6,541 nt of DNA, taken from positions 1 through 6,541 of the forward strand of contig JBBIKU010000136.1 in the NCBI GenBank assembly GCA_037445245.1, in the 5' to 3' direction. Shown piece by piece: positions 5,777-6,541 of this stretch. Position 1 is the first letter of the stretch. Each line of letters begins with the position of its first letter. The translations under genes were made by a program, and so were the position numbers. The DNA comes from JBBIKU01 sp037445245. GTDB taxonomy: Bacteria > Chloroflexota > Anaerolineae > Anaerolineales > Anaerolineaceae. Below the pieces are notes generated by a model. The model was given only the letters and a program-made list of their open reading frames with translations. It had not been told where the DNA came from and did not search any database.

Positions 5777-6457
5777 TTAATAAGGGGTGGGTTCGACGGT
5801 AGCGGTCTGGGTCTGTGTGGGGGTGATGGTGGCGCTGGGGGCGGCTACCACTCGCACGGTCAGATCGACCGGATAAAAATTGACACCCTGGGCGTTGGTG
5901 AGCACCCACACCGTCTTGTACTCGCCGGTTTTGGAGGGTGCAACCATGTTGACGGCGATGTTTACCTGTTGGTCGGGTTTGACCTCATGGGGCAGGCGGA
6001 CACTGTCGGGGGCGCCGAATTTTTCACCTCCGAAATAGCGCAACTGGTAAACAGTACTCCAGGTGGTTTTGCCAGTGTTCTTCAACGTCCAGGTGGTGGT
6101 GAAGGCCGTGGCGAGGGTGACGTTGCTGTTGTCGGCAGGGGTCTGGGTGACCCATTCGGCGCGGTCGTCTACCGCGGCGGTGGTCGGACTGGGAGCGGCA
6201 GCCGCCTGGGTGACGGCGGGCGGTTGAATCGCCGGCGGCTGAGTGGGCTGGGTGGGCAGCTTGATCGGCTGGGGGGTGTTGCTAGCGGTGGGGTTTACCG
6301 GTCCGTGTTCGGTTAGGCGTGCCTGGGCGGTCTCAGCGGCGGCAGTGTATACCGCGTCAGGGCTTCTGCCGGAAGTGCCCGGTAGGTTGCAGGCGGATAA
6401 CAATACCAGCACGAGCAGGATACCGGCACCGCTGAAGGTCTGTCTTAATTTATGCAT
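5777..6457 (-). CDS. Lipoprotein with NBR1-type Ig-like (FW) domain and Thr/Pro tail
   Basis: The protein has 226 residues. It begins with a lipoprotein signal peptide: MHKLRQ, a hydrophobic stretch (about 9-20) and lipobox LSAC with Cys23. Residues about 31-52 (PDAVYTAAAETAQARLTEHG) are followed by a Pro/Thr/Gln-rich linker (about 53-97). The NBR1-type Ig domain spans about 100-204 with WVTQTPADNS, WTLKNTGKTTW, YFGGEKFG, VNMVAPSKTGEYKTVWVL and a closing PVDLTVRVV. Unlike its downstream paralogue it continues past the domain with a Thr/Pro-rich tail (about 205-226). It should be anchored outside the cytoplasmic membrane; the ligand is unknown. The start is ATG 6457 with AGAGGA 7 bases before it, and a good promoter lies just upstream, so this is the first gene of the minus-strand group visible here. 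Confidence 0.9.
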   Translation of the reverse strand: MHKLRQTFSGAGILLVLVLLSACNLPGTSGRSPDAVYTAAAETAQARLTEHGPVNPTASNTPQPIKLPTQPTQPPAIQPPAVTQAAAAPSPTTAAVDDRAEWVTQTPADNSNVTLATAFTTTWTLKNTGKTTWSTVYQLRYFGGEKFGAPDSVRLPHEVKPDQQVNIAVNMVAPSKTGEYKTVWVLTNAQGVNFYPVDLTVRVVAAPSATITPTQTQTATVEPTPY

Positions 6458-6464
6458 TTCAAAA

Positions 6465-6470
6465 TCCTCT
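6465..6470 (-). promoter_or_regulatory. Ribosome binding site for the first lipoprotein gene
   Basis: On the minus strand AGAGGA stands 7 bases before ATG 6457, a good Shine-Dalgarno site that confirms the start. Confidence 0.7.
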
Positions 6471-6494
6471 GTTTGTTTCCAATCAGCGGCTTAG

Positions 6495-6523
6495 ATTTTG
6501 AGGTGATTCGATGGAATTGTCAA
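6495..6523 (-). promoter_or_regulatory. Sigma-70-type promoter for the lipoprotein gene group
   Basis: On the minus strand a perfect -35 box TTGACA (6523-6518) is separated by exactly 17 bases from CAAAAT (6500-6495), which matches the TATAAT consensus at four of six positions. Transcription would begin near 6488, leaving a leader of about 30 bases that contains the AGAGGA site. The geometry is ideal and the position fits the lipoprotein gene at 6457. It could also serve the downstream lipoprotein gene and queG if the stem-loop at 5753-5775 is not a strong terminator. Confidence 0.65.
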
Positions 6524-6541
6524 GGGGTGGGGAATGCTATC

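Noticed and set aside
5765..6316. Plus-strand Gly-rich open frame opposite the first lipoprotein
   Set aside because: Same cause: antisense of a biased Thr/Pro/Val composition. The minus-strand gene has a lipobox, an RBS, a promoter and a known domain.

Overview
The window looks like chromosomal DNA from a moderately GC-rich bacterium, most likely of the Chloroflexota (Anaerolineae-type). This is inferred from style: a LysM protein and lipoproteins with Thr/Pro/Ala-rich linkers, two NBR1-type Ig (FW) domain lipoproteins, and an Ig-plus-TolB-like propeller protein are a typical Anaerolineae combination. No rRNA or other phylogenetic marker is present to prove it. The sequence carries one run of 23 Ns (2122-2144), so it comes from a scaffolded draft assembly.

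Layout. Positions 1-3732 are read on the plus strand: the 3' end of a LysM-repeat protein (2-373), an ArsP_1/DUF318 (YcgR-like) permease (519-1580), a DUF1980/TIGR03943 (YcgQ-like) permease partner (1593-2345, containing the N gap), and a membrane-anchored Ig-like/beta-propeller protein (2347-3732). The permease, its partner and the propeller gene are separated by 12 and 1 bases, so they probably form one operon. Positions 3729-6541 are read on the minus strand. In transcription order they hold a recognisable promoter (6495-6523), an NBR1-Ig lipoprotein (6457-5777), a second NBR1-Ig lipoprotein (5620-4925) and epoxyqueuosine reductase QueG (4865-3729). The two gene groups converge and share the four bases TTAA, so both stop codons overlap.

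How the genes fit together. The permease and DUF1980 protein are a well-known two-gene pair with a probable but unproven role in metal or metalloid transport; both carry Cys/His-rich motifs suited to metal binding. The propeller protein may be an extracytoplasmic accessory of this pair or merely co-transcribed. The two lipoproteins are diverged paralogues that should be displayed on the outer face of the cytoplasmic membrane. QueG performs the last step of queuosine synthesis for tRNA in the cytoplasm and has no obvious functional tie to its neighbours.

I found no tRNA, rRNA, insertion sequence, CRISPR array, prophage gene or toxin-antitoxin pair. The window reads as ordinary core and surface-protein genes; the main curiosities are the transporter pair, the paralogous lipoproteins, the overlapping convergent stops and a few small DNA structures. 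I do not see convincing evidence of a new biological system.
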